This document shows, in pieces, positions 14,624 through 14,674 of a DNA stretch of 14,674 bases. The stretch covers positions 1 to 14,674 of the forward strand of contig CAZTXD010000092.1 of the NCBI GenBank assembly GCA_964617995.1, in the 5' to 3' direction. The notes under the pieces were generated by a model. That model saw nothing but the letters and a program-made list of their open reading frames with translations. It ran no database searches and was not told the origin of the DNA. The stretch comes from CAZTXD01 sp964617995. GTDB taxonomy: Bacteria > Actinomycetota > Acidimicrobiia > Spongiisociales > ZC4RG35. The translations under genes and the position numbers were made by a program. Position 1 is the stretch's first letter; each line of letters starts with the position of its first letter.

Positions 14624-14673
14624 GGGTGGTGGGTGGGGTCGGGAGGGTCGGTCGTGGTAGTGGATGCTTCCAG
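14620..14673 (-). CDS. C-terminal end of an upstream gene (partial, identity not readable)
   Basis: A minus-strand frame enters from the right edge and stops with TGA at 14620-14622, overlapping the ftsW ATG as ATGA. The visible tail is LEASTTTTDPPDPTHHP, low complexity and rich in Thr and Pro. The identical overlap at the next three junctions of this cluster makes the frame believable. In many dcw clusters murD or another wall gene comes just before ftsW, but 17 residues of disordered tail do not identify it. Confidence 0.5.
   Translation of the reverse strand: MEASTTTTDPPDPTHHP
14624..14647 (+). other. Putative G-quadruplex motif directly upstream of ftsW
   Basis: The plus strand carries five G-tracts of 3-4 bases (14624-14626, 14631-14633, 14635-14638, 14641-14643, 14645-14647) separated by 1-4 bases. 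This meets the usual four-tract quadruplex pattern. It is on the template strand for ftsW and occupies the position where a ribosome binding site would otherwise be. It also encodes the Pro/His end of the upstream partial protein, so codon use could explain it. Confidence 0.6.
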
Positions 14674-14674
14674 G

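Noticed and set aside
1..14674. A defence, mobile or biosynthetic system hidden in the window
   Set aside because: All long genes are assigned to core wall, division, translation or membrane functions, gaps are short, and no transposase, integrase, phage or CRISPR-like sequence was seen.

Overview
The window is a GC-rich bacterial chromosome segment containing a cell-wall and cell-division (dcw) cluster with its usual downstream neighbours. The gene order is [partial upstream gene]-ftsW-murG-murC-murB-ftsQ-ftsZ-pgeF-yggS-sepF-yggT-divIVA. There is no ftsA between ftsQ and ftsZ. A Wag31-like DivIVA, SepF and a eukaryote-like (IleS2-type) isoleucyl-tRNA synthetase are present. This combination points to an actinobacterium. 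The sequence divergence of several proteins would fit a deep lineage such as Acidimicrobiia, but that placement is an inference from memory, not a computed result.

Layout. Positions 1-48 hold a near-perfect 48-bp palindrome. Positions 54-1803 carry a minus-strand set: a TraR/DksA-type zinc-finger protein, lspA (lipoprotein signal peptidase) and an RluD-type pseudouridine synthase. These overlap by 4 and 16 bp. Positions 1804-1921 are a divergent promoter region with an inverted repeat midway between two candidate promoters. ileS (1922-5083) is the only plus-strand gene and looks leaderless. A 66-bp gap (5084-5149) between the convergent ileS and divIVA is filled by an imperfect hairpin built of 7-bp repeats. 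From 5150 to the right edge everything is on the minus strand and reads leftwards as one dense division and cell-wall run.

How the genes work together. MurC and MurB make UDP-MurNAc-peptide precursors, MurG makes lipid II, and FtsW polymerises it at the septum. FtsQ belongs to the divisome scaffold. FtsZ is the ring, SepF ties the ring to the membrane (the expected role where FtsA is missing), and DivIVA marks poles and septa. PgeF corrects misincorporated residues in cell-wall precursors, and YggS keeps pyridoxal phosphate in balance. Most junctions are 4-bp ATGA or GTGA overlaps, implying translational coupling. The two clear breaks in the run are before ftsZ (93 bp, with its own strong Shine-Dalgarno and an inverted repeat) and before divIVA (79 bp, with a plausible promoter).

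I found no RNA genes, CRISPR arrays, insertion sequences or foreign-looking genes. I see no new multi-gene system here. What deserves a second look is the non-coding structure: the palindrome at 1-48, the heptad hairpin, the ileS/dksA operator-like region, the ftsQ-ftsZ spacer and a G-quadruplex motif in front of ftsW.
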